From positions 2,635,001 to 2,699,000 of the forward strand of contig CP018226.1 in the NCBI GenBank assembly GCA_016865015.1: 64,000 nucleotides of DNA. The letters run 5' to 3'. The stretch comes from Rhizobiales bacterium IMCC20636 (GTDB lineage Bacteria; Pseudomonadota; Alphaproteobacteria; Rhizobiales; GCA-2746425). Below, in pieces: positions 9,366-18,908 of the stretch (the stretch's first letter is position 1; every line of letters starts with the position of its first letter). The position numbers and the translations under genes are program-made. The notes under the pieces are model-generated. The model did no database searches, was not told where the DNA came from, and saw nothing but the letters and a program-made list of their open reading frames with translations.

Positions 9366-9725
9366 CGTCACGCCTGACTGCTCACCTAGGATATGTCTCC
9401 TTTATGCGGAATCTCAACCAGTCGCAGTTTCCTGAGACGTTCGTCCGGTCTGTTTTCCAAGCTCCACAGTTGGCTTCAGATGCCTCAACCAGCCGGAGTG
9501 CAGCTGACACCTCCGTCACGGCGACAAGGTCCTTTTGCCGAGCGGTCAAGGAATCGCGCGCGTTGAACTATCTTGTCACCATCAAAGGACGTTGATGCAC
9601 CCCTGACACGACTGCATTCTGGCCGGTGGCAAGCATTATAGTCGGCATGTGTAAATTGTTGGAATCTTAAGAGCTGAGAGAAATAATGAAACGAGTTTTT
9701 GAGAGTTTGTACCGCAGGTGTCCTG
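9366..9725. other. Spacer between two signalling genes
   Basis: About 360 bases with no supported gene. A 63-codon plus-strand frame at 9404-9595 has no recognisable family and no good ribosome-binding site. No strong inverted repeat or T-rich terminator was found. The promoter for the following GGDEF-EAL gene should lie at the right end, where the sequence is AT-rich (9650-9710). Confidence 0.45.
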
Positions 9726-11951
9726 ATGAACTACCCCGTTCCAATCAATGAAACCGAAAGGCTTGCTGCGCTTCATGAACTGAAAATAGTAGATACCGAA
9801 TCGACACCTGAACTTGATGCCATCGTCCGTGTAGCTGCTGCAATTTTTGAAGCTCCAATAGCTTACATTTCTTTCGTGGACCAGGACACTCAATGGTTCA
9901 AGGCGATGCTTGGGTTGGATGAAAGCCAGACCCATCGTGACTTTGCTTTCTGCAGCTACGCAATCGTAACAGACAAAACTCTGATAATTGAAGACACCAC
10001 ACAGGATGAAAGGTTCTGCAACAATCCCTTCGTCACTCAAAGCCCATGGATCCGCTTTTATGCCGGAGTACCATTATCCCTGGATGGTGAGACCAATATC
10101 GGAACCCTTTGCGTTCTCGATACAAAGCCCCGGATTGCCACAGAGGCCCAACTGAACCAATTGGAACAGCTTCAAAATGTGGTCGTTGGGCTCATTCGCG
10201 CTCATGCAACGGCGATCAAGGCGAAAGCTGCCGAGCGCTACGCCCGTCAGCGTGGCAAGTTGCTTTCCCAAGCAGAAAGATTATCCGGGATTGGTGCCTG
10301 GTCGCTGGATACGAACCGGCTCGAGACCAAATGGTCTCCACAAGTATTTCACATACACGAGCTGACCGGCCCTCAACCACCCAGCCTCGACGAAGCCCTG
10401 GCCTTTTACCCTGAACACGAACGGGCAAGGCTTGCCCAGAAGATCGACATGTGCATTGAGCACGGTATCTCCTATGAGATTGAATGTGACATCGTTACGG
10501 CGAAAGGAAACAAGCGCCGCGTTCGGTCAACTGGAGAAACAGAACATGGACATGACGGCACCAAGTTCCTCATCGGTATTATCGAAGACATCACGGATCA
10601 ATATGAACAGGAGCAGAATCTCTGGCTTGCTGCCAATCTGGACAGCTTGACAGGGGTTGCCAATCGCCACTGTTTTCATCGTGAAATTGAAAAGCGCATA
10701 AGCACCGAAAGTGTTGAGAATAATCAATTGGCTTTGCTCATGATTGATCTCGATCATTTCAAAGATATCAATGATAATCTGGGCCATCTGGCAGGTGATC
10801 ATGTCCTTCGCACTGTCGCTCAAAGAATTCAGCAATCGATCTCCCATAATGCGTTTTGCGCGCGGCTGGGTGGCGACGAATTCGCTGTGCTCCTGAGTAT
10901 GGCGCCCAACACCTACAGTGCAGAGGAACTCGCAACCGAATTGATGGAAAAAATCAATCTGCCGATAAAATACGAGCAACATGAAATTCGTGTTGGCGCG
11001 TCCATAGGTATCGCATCACATGAAGCCAGAACAGCCACTGAAGATGAGCTGTTCCTGAAGTCAGATTTAGCCTTGTACCATGTCAAGCAGAACGGGCGCG
11101 GCAATGTGAAATCCTATGAGCCAGCGATCACAGATGCTTATGAGGATAAATGGCGATCCATACTGCTCGTCAGGTCAGCCATCACCGAGGCACGTCTTGA
11201 ACCGTACTATCAGCCAATCATAGACCTGAAAACACAAGAAATTCGTGGTGTGGAAGCCCTTGCCCGCATTCGTAACAGTGACGGCACGGTTTCGGGTACG
11301 GCTGACTTTTGGTATGTATTTTGCGAACCGCAATGCGCCCGGGAGATCGACGAGGTGATGCTTGACCTTGCCCTCAGAGATATTGCGCACTGGAAGCAGT
11401 CCGGTCTTGATATTGATTTTGTCAGTGTCAATGCCTCATCAGCATGCATCCAGTCGGATGCTTACGCGGATCGTGTTTTGGCAGGGCTGGCCGAGCATGG
11501 CCTGTCTCCAAGTGACCTGAAGATTGAGGTTGTCGAAAGCGTCTTTCTGGGAAATGAAAGCGTCGATGTTCGCAATGTCCTCGAGCGGCTTTCCGCTGCA
11601 GGCATCCGGATCGCACTTGACGATTTCGGGACAGGCTTCGCCTCGCTGAGCCATCTGCGGGACTATCCCATTGACTGTATCAAGATTGATAAATCATTTG
11701 TTTGCGGGCTCGGACAAAACAGCAGCAATACTGCGATTGTACAGGCACTTGTCGGGCTAGGCAGATCATTGAACCTTGAAGTGATCGCAGAGGGCATAGA
11801 AACCAAGGGGGAGCTTGATTTTGTCTCGGCTCTCGGGAGCCAGTTTGGTCAGGGCTACCTGTTTTCCAGGCCGATGGACAGGCAAAGCCTCGTGAGGTTT
11901 GTCACTGACATGACGCCATTCAAAACAGTTGAAGGCAATTTGTCGATATAG
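9726..11951 (+). CDS. GAF-PAS-GGDEF-EAL cyclic-di-GMP signalling protein
   Basis: 741 residues from the ATG at 9726; a TTG nine codons upstream is also in frame, but the ATG has AGGTG at suitable distance. Order: GAF domain (about 25-160, 'TPELDAIVRVAAAIFEAPIAY'-type start), PAS domain (about 185-300), diguanylate cyclase domain with 'ARLGGDEFAVLL' (GGDEF near 381-385), and phosphodiesterase domain with EAL near 510-512, 'LDDFGTGFASLSHLRDYPID' and 'VIAEGIET'. Both active-site motifs look intact, so either activity is possible. The RxxD inhibitory site normally preceding GGDEF is replaced (ISHN), so product feedback at that site is unlikely. No membrane segment. It sits downstream of the HWE kinase gene and may share a signal with it, but a 360-nt gap argues against an operon. 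Confidence 0.93.
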   Translation: MNYPVPINETERLAALHELKIVDTESTPELDAIVRVAAAIFEAPIAYISFVDQDTQWFKAMLGLDESQTHRDFAFCSYAIVTDKTLIIEDTTQDERFCNNPFVTQSPWIRFYAGVPLSLDGETNIGTLCVLDTKPRIATEAQLNQLEQLQNVVVGLIRAHATAIKAKAAERYARQRGKLLSQAERLSGIGAWSLDTNRLETKWSPQVFHIHELTGPQPPSLDEALAFYPEHERARLAQKIDMCIEHGISYEIECDIVTAKGNKRRVRSTGETEHGHDGTKFLIGIIEDITDQYEQEQNLWLAANLDSLTGVANRHCFHREIEKRISTESVENNQLALLMIDLDHFKDINDNLGHLAGDHVLRTVAQRIQQSISHNAFCARLGGDEFAVLLSMAPNTYSAEELATELMEKINLPIKYEQHEIRVGASIGIASHEARTATEDELFLKSDLALYHVKQNGRGNVKSYEPAITDAYEDKWRSILLVRSAITEARLEPYYQPIIDLKTQEIRGVEALARIRNSDGTVSGTADFWYVFCEPQCAREIDEVMLDLALRDIAHWKQSGLDIDFVSVNASSACIQSDAYADRVLAGLAEHGLSPSDLKIEVVESVFLGNESVDVRNVLERLSAAGIRIALDDFGTGFASLSHLRDYPIDCIKIDKSFVCGLGQNSSNTAIVQALVGLGRSLNLEVIAEGIETKGELDFVSALGSQFGQGYLFSRPMDRQSLVRFVTDMTPFKTVEGNLSI

Positions 11952-11989
11952 CGTGGCAGCCTGGCCGACAGACGTCGCTCAATATCAAT

Positions 11990-13630
11990 CTACAAGCGCT
12001 TGATTTGGGCTCTCAGGACAAATTTCTGGATTTTTCCAGTAGATGTGCGCGGTATGGCAGCAAAGACAAACCGTTTTGGCACTTTGTAATTCGCCAGCAA
12101 TTTGCGGCACCAAGCGTGCAATTCATCCTCTGAAACGTCGTGTCCATCTGTCAGCTCAATGAACGCACAGGGTGTTTCGCCCCATTTGTCATCGGGCATT
12201 GCGACAACAGCTGCCACGGCCACTGCTGAATGGCGATACAGTGCTTCTTCAACCTCAAGCGACGATATGTTCTCCCCTCCCGAAATGATGATATCTTTCG
12301 AGCGGTCCTTGAGTTGCAAATAGCCATCGGGATGGATGACGGCCAGGTCCCCTGAATGAAACCACCCGCCTGCAAACGATTTCTGCGTTGCTTCAGGATT
12401 TCGAAAATAGCCCTTCATCACAACATTTCCGCGAAACATCACTTCACCCAATGTTGTGCCATCACGGGGAACCGGGGTCATGGTTTCGGGGTCAAGAACG
12501 TCCAGGCCTTCCAGCGGCAAATAGCGCACACCCTGACGTGCCTTGAGTGTGGCTTGTTCGGATGCTGGAAGATCCGACCATTCTGCGTGCCAGTCATTGA
12601 CAACGGCGGGGCCATAGGTCTCCGTCAGTCCGTAAAGATGGGTCACTTCGAATCCGGATGTTTGCATGTCGGCCAATAATCGTTCGGGGGGCGGAGCCGC
12701 AGCCGTGAAGAACTGCACAGGCGTATCCAGCGGATGCTTTATCTCTTCGGATGCGCCAATAATGAGGGACATCACGATCGGCGCGCCGCAGAGATGGGTT
12801 ACATTGTATTGCGCGATGGCCTCCCAGATTGGTTCGGCCCGGACCTGACGCAAACAGATATGGGTGCCGATGATTGCAGACAAGGTCCAGGGGAAGCACC
12901 AACCATTGCAGTGAAACATCGGCAGCGTCCAGAGATAGACCGCATGCTTGCCCATCGAGGTGGTCAGCGCGTTGCCTTGCGCCAACAAATAAGCGCCGCG
13001 GTGATGTGAGACCACGCCTTTCGGGGCTCCTGTCGTGCCTGACGTGTAATTGATCGAAATGGCGTCCCATTCATCAGCTGGCATCAGCCAATCATAGTTG
13101 GGATCGCCTCCAGAAAGGACCGTTTCGTAATCTTCAAATTCAAATTCGGTTTGAATTCCTGAAGCGCTTTGTCCCGTAAACTCCGGGTCATCATATTGAA
13201 CCAGAACTGGTTTGACCGTGGCCAATGTGAGTGCTTCCTGCATCAACGGCATGAATTCGCGGTCGACAATGGCAAGTCTGGTTCCCGCATGATCAAGCTG
13301 AAACGCAATGACAGCTGCATCAAGTCGTGTGTTGATGGAATGCAGAACTGCCCCGCACATGGGCACGCCATAGTGACATTCCAGCATTGCAGGCGTGTTG
13401 GCAAGAAGCGCTGAGACTGTATCGCCGCGTCCAATATTACGCAGTGCCAATGCCGAGCCGAGGCGCCGGGACCGGGCGTAGAAATCGGCGTAACTGAGCC
13501 GCAATGATCCATGGATAATCGCCGTATGATCGGGAAACACACTGGCTGCACGCTCCAGAAAAGTGAGGGGTGTCAGCGGCTGGAAATTTGCCGGATTGCG
13601 GTCAAGGTTCAAATCATAAGGGTTTGTCAT
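11990..13630 (-). CDS. AMP-forming acyl-CoA synthetase
   Basis: 546 residues from the ATG at 13630, preceded by a GGGGGA ribosome-binding site; the frame extends to 13684 but that would only deepen the overlap with the upstream gene. It activates a carboxylic acid to an acyl-AMP and then to acyl-CoA. Motifs: 'YTSGTTGAPKGV' (P-loop), 'HLYGLTETYGP', 'GWFHSGDLAV', and C-terminal 'RTSTGKIQKFVLR' with the catalytic lysine. It resembles the medium-chain/3-methylmercaptopropionyl-CoA ligase (DmdB) side of the family, but I cannot assign the acid. Its start overlaps the end of the enoyl-CoA hydratase-like gene by 17 nt, so the two are co-translated and probably act on the same acyl chain. Confidence 0.93.
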   Translation of the reverse strand: MTNPYDLNLDRNPANFQPLTPLTFLERAASVFPDHTAIIHGSLRLSYADFYARSRRLGSALALRNIGRGDTVSALLANTPAMLECHYGVPMCGAVLHSINTRLDAAVIAFQLDHAGTRLAIVDREFMPLMQEALTLATVKPVLVQYDDPEFTGQSASGIQTEFEFEDYETVLSGGDPNYDWLMPADEWDAISINYTSGTTGAPKGVVSHHRGAYLLAQGNALTTSMGKHAVYLWTLPMFHCNGWCFPWTLSAIIGTHICLRQVRAEPIWEAIAQYNVTHLCGAPIVMSLIIGASEEIKHPLDTPVQFFTAAAPPPERLLADMQTSGFEVTHLYGLTETYGPAVVNDWHAEWSDLPASEQATLKARQGVRYLPLEGLDVLDPETMTPVPRDGTTLGEVMFRGNVVMKGYFRNPEATQKSFAGGWFHSGDLAVIHPDGYLQLKDRSKDIIISGGENISSLEVEEALYRHSAVAVAAVVAMPDDKWGETPCAFIELTDGHDVSEDELHAWCRKLLANYKVPKRFVFAAIPRTSTGKIQKFVLRAQIKRL

Positions 13631-14441
13631 CGCAGTCCCCCTCATCCTCCCATTCCGGAACGCGCTTTTCAATGAAAGCGCCAATGCCTTCTTCGGCGTC
13701 CCGGGTCAGCATGTTCTCCACCATCACTTTGGATGCGTATTCATAAGCCTTCGTCAGGGGCATCTCGCGCTGCTCGTAGAAAGCACGTTTCCCGATAGCC
13801 AGTGTCTTGCTGGATTTCGACGCAATCTTGCGGGCCATATCCATGACGGTCTGGTGCAAATCTTCAGGTGCTGCCACCGAATTGATCAAGCCGATCTCAG
13901 CTGCGCGCGAAGCGGCGATCATGTCGCCGGTCAGCAACATTTCCATAGCGTGTTTTTGGCTCACATTACGCGACAGAGCCACCATCGGCGTTGAGCAGAA
14001 CAATCCGATATGGACGCCGGGCGTGCTGAATTGGGCGCTGTGTGACGCCACTGCAAGATCGCAACTGGCCACGAGCTGACAGCCTGCCGCGGTTGCTATC
14101 CCGGTGACTTCCCCAATCACCGGTTTGGGACATGTGACAATCGCCTGCATCACGCCCGAACACAGTGCCATCACCTGTGTGAAAAAAGCTCTTCCACCAT
14201 CTGACGCAGCACGATGGATGGTCAGTTCCTTGAGATCATGCCCGGCGCAAAAGGCCGATCCTTTGGCGGCTAAAACAACAACGCGGACCTCGCGGTTTAC
14301 AGCCGCTTCCGCCAATGCATCCGCCAGTTGCGTCAGCATTGCTACGGACAACGCATTACGCTTCCCGGCATCATTCAGAGTGAGACGTAAAATGCCGTCC
14401 GGTTCCAGATCTCTGAGTAGAATATCAGTGGCTTTTGTCAC
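13614..14441 (-). CDS. Enoyl-CoA hydratase/isomerase family protein (ECHDC3-like)
   Basis: 275 residues from a GTG at 14441 that follows a strong GGGAGGATTAAG; an in-frame ATG at 14483 is possible but lacks such a site. Crotonase-fold protein with oxyanion-hole segments 'AFCAGHDLKEL' and 'ATAAGCQLVASCDLAVAS', and 'GLFCSTPMVALSRNVS'. The FCAGHDLKE sequence and this last segment are typical of the ECHDC3-like subgroup, whose chemistry is poorly defined. The two glutamates of classical enoyl-CoA hydratases are not evident in the second segment, so simple hydration is uncertain. It overlaps the acyl-CoA synthetase gene by 17 nt. Confidence 0.88.
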   Translation of the reverse strand: MTKATDILLRDLEPDGILRLTLNDAGKRNALSVAMLTQLADALAEAAVNREVRVVVLAAKGSAFCAGHDLKELTIHRAASDGGRAFFTQVMALCSGVMQAIVTCPKPVIGEVTGIATAAGCQLVASCDLAVASHSAQFSTPGVHIGLFCSTPMVALSRNVSQKHAMEMLLTGDMIAASRAAEIGLINSVAAPEDLHQTVMDMARKIASKSSKTLAIGKRAFYEQREMPLTKAYEYASKVMVENMLTRDAEEGIGAFIEKRVPEWEDEGDCDDKPL

Positions 14442-14702
14442 CTTAATCCTCCCATTCTCAGTGGGTGTACTGGTTGCACTCATGCTGTGTCCGGCCGTCA
14501 GACACGGGCAACAGTTTTCACCCAACACATAGGGCCAGCCTTGTGCCGGACAGCTTGACGATAGCTTGCAGTGTTTTTTGCTTCAAGTCGATATAAGCGC
14601 GATCAAATTGCAAGACGTTGACCGGCCAAGACGGTCAATGGAGTGCTCTTCATTCTTGGCTGAATAAGGCCAATATTATGAACTAATGGGTATTGCGACC
14701 AG

Positions 14703-15380
14703 TTACCCCGTCACCAAACCATCGCCGACCACGATCTGGCGTCGACACAGGCTGGCGATCTTTTCGTCATGTGTCGAGATCAGGAAGGTGGTGCCCTCGT
14801 CGCGATTGATTTGAGCTATCAGATCCATCACCTGCATTGCCGAGACACGGTCAAGGTTGCCGGTTGGCTCATCTGCCAGCACCAGTTCGGGGCTGTTCAT
14901 CAAGGCACGGGCGACGGCAACCCGCTGCTTTTGTCCTCCCGACAGCTTGGTGGAGGGAAACTCAACCCGGTCGCCCAAGCCCATTCGCACCAGCAGATCA
15001 CGCCCTCTTGCGCGGGCGCTTGCGGTTTCCCGCCCTTCACGCACTGCGGTGGGGAAAATCACGTTCTCCAGAGCGGTGAAATCGGGGAGCAGATTGTGGA
15101 ACTGGAAGACAAAACCGATATGGCGGTTGCGAAATTCCGTCAGTTCCCGGTCTTCTGCGGCGATCAAATCATGCCCCAGCATGTTATGGCTGCCAGAGGT
15201 AGGCTTCATCAACGTGCCCAAAATAGTCAGAAGTGTGCTTTTGCCCGAGCCGGACGGCCCCAGCAGAGCAGCCATCTCTCCAACATCCAGCGTCAGAGAG
15301 AGACCACGCAACACACGCGTTGCTGCCTCACCTGTGCCAAAGGTCTTGAAAAGATCCTGAACTTCCAGAAGCACGCTCAC
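14703..15380 (-). CDS. ABC transporter ATP-binding protein, LolD/MacB type
   Basis: 225 residues. Walker A GPSGSGKSTLL, Q-loop 'FVFQFHNLLPDFTALENV', signature LSGGQKQRVAVARAL, Walker B LVLADEPTGNLD and switch histidine STHDEK. This is the type VII ABC ATPase form that works with FtsX-like permeases (LolCDE, MacB). It overlaps the permease gene by 4 nt. With the adaptor gene upstream it makes an exporter rather than a lipoprotein-releasing Lol complex. Confidence 0.93.
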   Translation of the reverse strand: MSVLLEVQDLFKTFGTGEAATRVLRGLSLTLDVGEMAALLGPSGSGKSTLLTILGTLMKPTSGSHNMLGHDLIAAEDRELTEFRNRHIGFVFQFHNLLPDFTALENVIFPTAVREGRETASARARGRDLLVRMGLGDRVEFPSTKLSGGQKQRVAVARALMNSPELVLADEPTGNLDRVSAMQVMDLIAQINRDEGTTFLISTHDEKIASLCRRQIVVGDGLVTG

Positions 15381-16582
15381 TGACCAATTGCCGTAACCGG
15401 GTCGACCCGTGCTGCTGCCCGTGCCGGCAGGATCGAAGCCAGAATGGCGCCGATCACAGTCAGTGTGATGGCGAGCCCGTAAGAGCCCTGCGTGATATCC
15501 ATGGGCAAGGTTCCGACCTTGAATGCATCGCGCGAGGGAAACGGCAGAAGTGCGAGATAGCCCAGTGCTGCCCCTGACACGCCACCCATAAGGCCAATCA
15601 ATGCGCCCTGTGTGACGAACACAAATATGACAAAGCCCCGCCCTGCCCCCATCGCCCGCATGATCCCGATTTCAGGCCTGCGGCGATACGTGGACAATAA
15701 CAGCGCTGAGGCGACGCCAATCACGATGGTAATGAGCGCAAACGTCTTGAGGAAATAACCGGTCTGCGCCTGCGCATTGAGCGCTTCCATGAGTTGCGCT
15801 GCATCGGCAGTCCAGGACTCAGCATCAAGTCCGGTCAGCGCACGAATTCGCAACGCCGTGGCATCAGCGGCATTGAGGTCGAAAAGTTTGATCTCGATAC
15901 GGGTGACACCTTGCGGCACTCCGAACAGGGTGCGGGCCGACGTCAGGCTGACAAACACCCGTCCACCATCCATGCCGCCATTCCCGGTGTGATAAATCCC
16001 GCCCAGCGTCAGGACTGCTGTTACGCCTTTTGAGGATTCCAGCCGCAATGTCTGACCCAGTTTCAAGGACAATTCATCTGCCAGCTTGCTCCCCAGAATG
16101 ATCAGATCCGATCCCAACCGGGCGGACCCTTCAATCATGTATCCATCCAGGTTGAGGATCGCAGATTCCCTGCCCGGCTCTACGCCTGTCACGCTGACCT
16201 GTGCAATCTGCGCACCGCGCGCAAGAAATCCTGAGCCATTGATCTGTGGCGATACCGCTTTGACACCGCCGACTGCCTCAATCAGCGGCAACCAGGTCGC
16301 AGCTTCGGCAAGCGTGGCTGTTCGGGTGCGACCGCGCTCGACCACGCTCAAGACGTGGCCTGAGGGCGAAATCAACACGGCCGGGTCTGTCTCCTCGGCC
16401 TCAATCGTTATGTGGGAGATGTCTCCCACGGTGCGTGAAAGAATGAATTCTGCCAGGCCGCCAATCAGCGCTGACATGAAGATGAAAATGAACACTCCCA
16501 CAGCCACGCCTGAGACCAGAAGTGCCGTTTGCACCTTGTTGGCCGTCACATAGCGTGTAGCGATCTTGAGCGCATACAGCAT
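15377..16582 (-). CDS. ABC transporter permease, FtsX/MacB type
   Basis: 401 residues: N-terminal helix ('VQTALLVSGVAVGVFIFIFM'), a large periplasmic domain of about 230 residues (MacB_PCD type), and three C-terminal helices with the FtsX pattern ('RRRPEIGIMRAMGAGRGFV' between helices). Such permeases do mechanotransmission: ATP hydrolysis in the cytoplasm moves the periplasmic domain to push substrate out. It shares one base with the adaptor gene's stop and overlaps the ATPase gene by 4 nt. Substrate unknown. Confidence 0.92.
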   Translation of the reverse strand: MLYALKIATRYVTANKVQTALLVSGVAVGVFIFIFMSALIGGLAEFILSRTVGDISHITIEAEETDPAVLISPSGHVLSVVERGRTRTATLAEAATWLPLIEAVGGVKAVSPQINGSGFLARGAQIAQVSVTGVEPGRESAILNLDGYMIEGSARLGSDLIILGSKLADELSLKLGQTLRLESSKGVTAVLTLGGIYHTGNGGMDGGRVFVSLTSARTLFGVPQGVTRIEIKLFDLNAADATALRIRALTGLDAESWTADAAQLMEALNAQAQTGYFLKTFALITIVIGVASALLLSTYRRRPEIGIMRAMGAGRGFVIFVFVTQGALIGLMGGVSGAALGYLALLPFPSRDAFKVGTLPMDITQGSYGLAITLTVIGAILASILPARAAARVDPVTAIGQ

Positions 16583-17796
16583 CAGGGCAGCACCACACTG
16601 ACCGGTGTTCCCTCTTCAAGCCCAGAGGCATCGACGACCACCACATCACCCTCGGAAAGCCCGGCAGTCACGATCAATCGGGCAGCGGGCCAATCCAATA
16701 CGGTCACAGGGCGAAGATGGGTCTTGCCATCCTCGATACTGAAGAAACCGGTGCCGTTCTCATCGATTACAAGTGCTGTTCGTGGCAACGTCAATGCAGC
16801 CTCCCGCTGATCCACCACGATGTTGGTGGTCACAGTCATGCCGACAGGCGCGACAAGCGGCTCATCAAAAGCGATGCGCACAGCAAGGCCACCGGTGTCG
16901 ACGTCGACCCGTGTAGAAACGAAACTGACATGGCCTGCATGGGTGCCGGTTTCGCCAGCCAGTTGCAGGACTGCAGGCTGGTCTTCCGATATCTGCCGGG
17001 CGTAAGTCTCGTCGACATCCGTTTCGACAACCAGTTCACCCAGATCGGCCAATGTCAGCAAATTGGTCGAGGGGTCCACGATCTGCCCCAAATCGACATT
17101 CAGGACCAGAACACTCCCGGAGATGGGCGCACGGATTGTATAATTTTCCAGCGCAATACGCGCCTGATCCACCAAGGCTGTCTGACGCGCAACGTCCTGC
17201 GCCGCAGACTGAACTGCATGTTCACTCGTTTCCAGTGCAGTTCTGGAAACATTGCTGCCGAGGCTTACCATACGGTCGTAAGCTTCGGTCGCCTGTCGCT
17301 TGGCCACAAGGGCAGCGTCCAGCCCCGCCACTGCCTGGCGCACCACTGCATTCTGGCTATCGGCATTGATCTGACCCAGAATCTGGTCCTTCGTAGCAGT
17401 ATCACCCTCGTCCACCGACAGGGTTTCGAGTGTGCCACTTACGACGGGGCGCACATCAACCGAACGGGTAGCTGCAATCCGGCCATTTACGGCCAGAACC
17501 CGCGTCACCGGCGCAAGGCTTGCAATTTCCACCACGACCGGCTGTGCCCGATCCATCCAAAATACTGAATACGCTAATGCAGCAAGTACAAGGCTTGCCA
17601 GCCCGACACCCCCCCATAGCCATAATCGCTTGGTTTTTACGGCTGCAGAATGCTTGTTTTGTGGTTCCCGTACAACTGGAACAAGCGCGTTCCCCGATGT
17701 CTTCACCACGGTTTTGTCGTTCATGACAGGTTTGTATTCAGACGCAGCCAACGAGCGATCCTTCAAAAGTTTCAACTGTGATTCAGCGGAAGACAC
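16582..17796 (-). CDS. Periplasmic adaptor (HlyD/MacA family) of an ABC exporter
   Basis: 404 residues from a GTG at 17796; an ATG at 17724 is an alternative start and neither has a strong ribosome-binding site. An N-terminal membrane anchor (about 56-80, 'LWLWGGVGLASLVLAALAYS') is followed by a barrel-sandwich/lipoyl segment ('VVSGTLETLSVDEGDTATKDQ'), a helical hairpin (about 150-215), the second lipoyl half ('IRAPISGSVLVLNVDLGQIVD') and beta-barrel and membrane-proximal domains. This is the periplasmic adaptor of a MacAB-like tripartite pump. No outer-membrane channel gene lies nearby, so a TolC-like protein elsewhere must complete it. Confidence 0.9.
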   Translation of the reverse strand: MSSAESQLKLLKDRSLAASEYKPVMNDKTVVKTSGNALVPVVREPQNKHSAAVKTKRLWLWGGVGLASLVLAALAYSVFWMDRAQPVVVEIASLAPVTRVLAVNGRIAATRSVDVRPVVSGTLETLSVDEGDTATKDQILGQINADSQNAVVRQAVAGLDAALVAKRQATEAYDRMVSLGSNVSRTALETSEHAVQSAAQDVARQTALVDQARIALENYTIRAPISGSVLVLNVDLGQIVDPSTNLLTLADLGELVVETDVDETYARQISEDQPAVLQLAGETGTHAGHVSFVSTRVDVDTGGLAVRIAFDEPLVAPVGMTVTTNIVVDQREAALTLPRTALVIDENGTGFFSIEDGKTHLRPVTVLDWPAARLIVTAGLSEGDVVVVDASGLEEGTPVSVVLP

Positions 17797-17960
17797 ATTG
17801 CAAATAGTCCACTTTTCACAGAGATAAAGGTTTAATCTGCCGCCGCATTGACATAGATCAGCGACAGGGCAGCCAGCACTATTTCATATAGGGACAATCA
17901 GTCCATTAGCATGCAATAAGCTCATACCGACAGCCGTTTGGATGAGAAGAGGAATTCTGA

Positions 17961-18908
17961 ATGCCTATTGATCCATATGAAGCCCTTGGCGTGACCAAAA
18001 CGGCAACAGCGGATGACATCAAAAAGGCCTACCGGAAAATGGCGCGCGCCAACCATCCGGATCTTCACCCCGACGATGCTGGTGCTGAGGAACGGTTCAA
18101 GGCCATATCATCTGCCTATGACGTATTGAAAGATCCAGAAACCCGCGCACGTTATGACGCAGGCGAGATCGATGGGCTGGGTGCGGAGCGTCCTAAGCGC
18201 CAATATTATCGAGAATTCTCCGATGCTCCTGAAAATGTCTATCAGCAACAGCGCGGGTTCAACCCGGACGCTGATCCGGCTGATATATTCGAGGAGATCC
18301 TGCGAAGTCGTTCGCGCACGCCCGGTGGAGATGAGTTTCGCGGTCGTGGGTTTTCTGCTTCTGGGCCGGATCTGCGTTATTCGCTGACGGTCCCGTTTCT
18401 TGACGCGGTGCGGGGCACCGAGACGCGCATCACCTTGCCGGAGGGCCGGTCGCTGACAGTCAAGATCCCTCGCGGCACCGAAGACGGCCAAACCTTGCGA
18501 CTGCGCGGCAAGGGCGCACCCGGATATGGCGATGGGCCGAGCGGAGATGCGCTGATCACAATTCTGGTGCAACCTCACTCTGTGTTCAGCCGTGACGGCG
18601 ATGACATATTGCTGACCCTGCCCATCACAATTGATGAGGCTATTATTGGCGGTAAAGTCAAAGCGCCTACCATTGATGGTCCGGTATCCCTGACAATTCC
18701 GCCCGGAGCCAGTTCAGGCAGGGTTCTGCGCCTGCGGGGACGCGGTGTCGCACCTGCGGGGAAAAAGAAAAAAGGTGACCAGAGGGTTGAACTGAAAATC
18801 GTGGTTCCACCGACACCGGATGAAGGTCTGCGCGACTTTCTCACCGAATGGCGCAAGACCCACGCATTTGATCCGCGGAGCGAGATGCTGAAAGGAATGG
18901 GGACATGA
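17961..18908 (+). CDS. cbpA: DnaJ-class co-chaperone CbpA
   Basis: 315 residues; GAGGA lies 8 nt before the ATG. An N-terminal J domain (residues 1-70) contains the HPD motif (RANHPDLHPD) that stimulates DnaK. There is no cysteine-rich zinc domain, and the C-terminal substrate-binding domains run from about 130 to 300 ('LTVPFLDAVRGTETRITLPEG', 'GPVSLTIPPGASSGRVLRLRG'), the CbpA/DjlA-type layout. It overlaps the cbpM gene by 4 nt; CbpM binds the J domain and controls it. Cytoplasmic, possibly nucleoid-associated. Confidence 0.94.
   Translation: MPIDPYEALGVTKTATADDIKKAYRKMARANHPDLHPDDAGAEERFKAISSAYDVLKDPETRARYDAGEIDGLGAERPKRQYYREFSDAPENVYQQQRGFNPDADPADIFEEILRSRSRTPGGDEFRGRGFSASGPDLRYSLTVPFLDAVRGTETRITLPEGRSLTVKIPRGTEDGQTLRLRGKGAPGYGDGPSGDALITILVQPHSVFSRDGDDILLTLPITIDEAIIGGKVKAPTIDGPVSLTIPPGASSGRVLRLRGRGVAPAGKKKKGDQRVELKIVVPPTPDEGLRDFLTEWRKTHAFDPRSEMLKGMGT

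Noticed and set aside
17848-17853. TTGACA resembling a -35 box before cbpA
   Set aside because: No acceptable -10 sequence occurs 16-18 bases downstream, so a promoter could not be supported.
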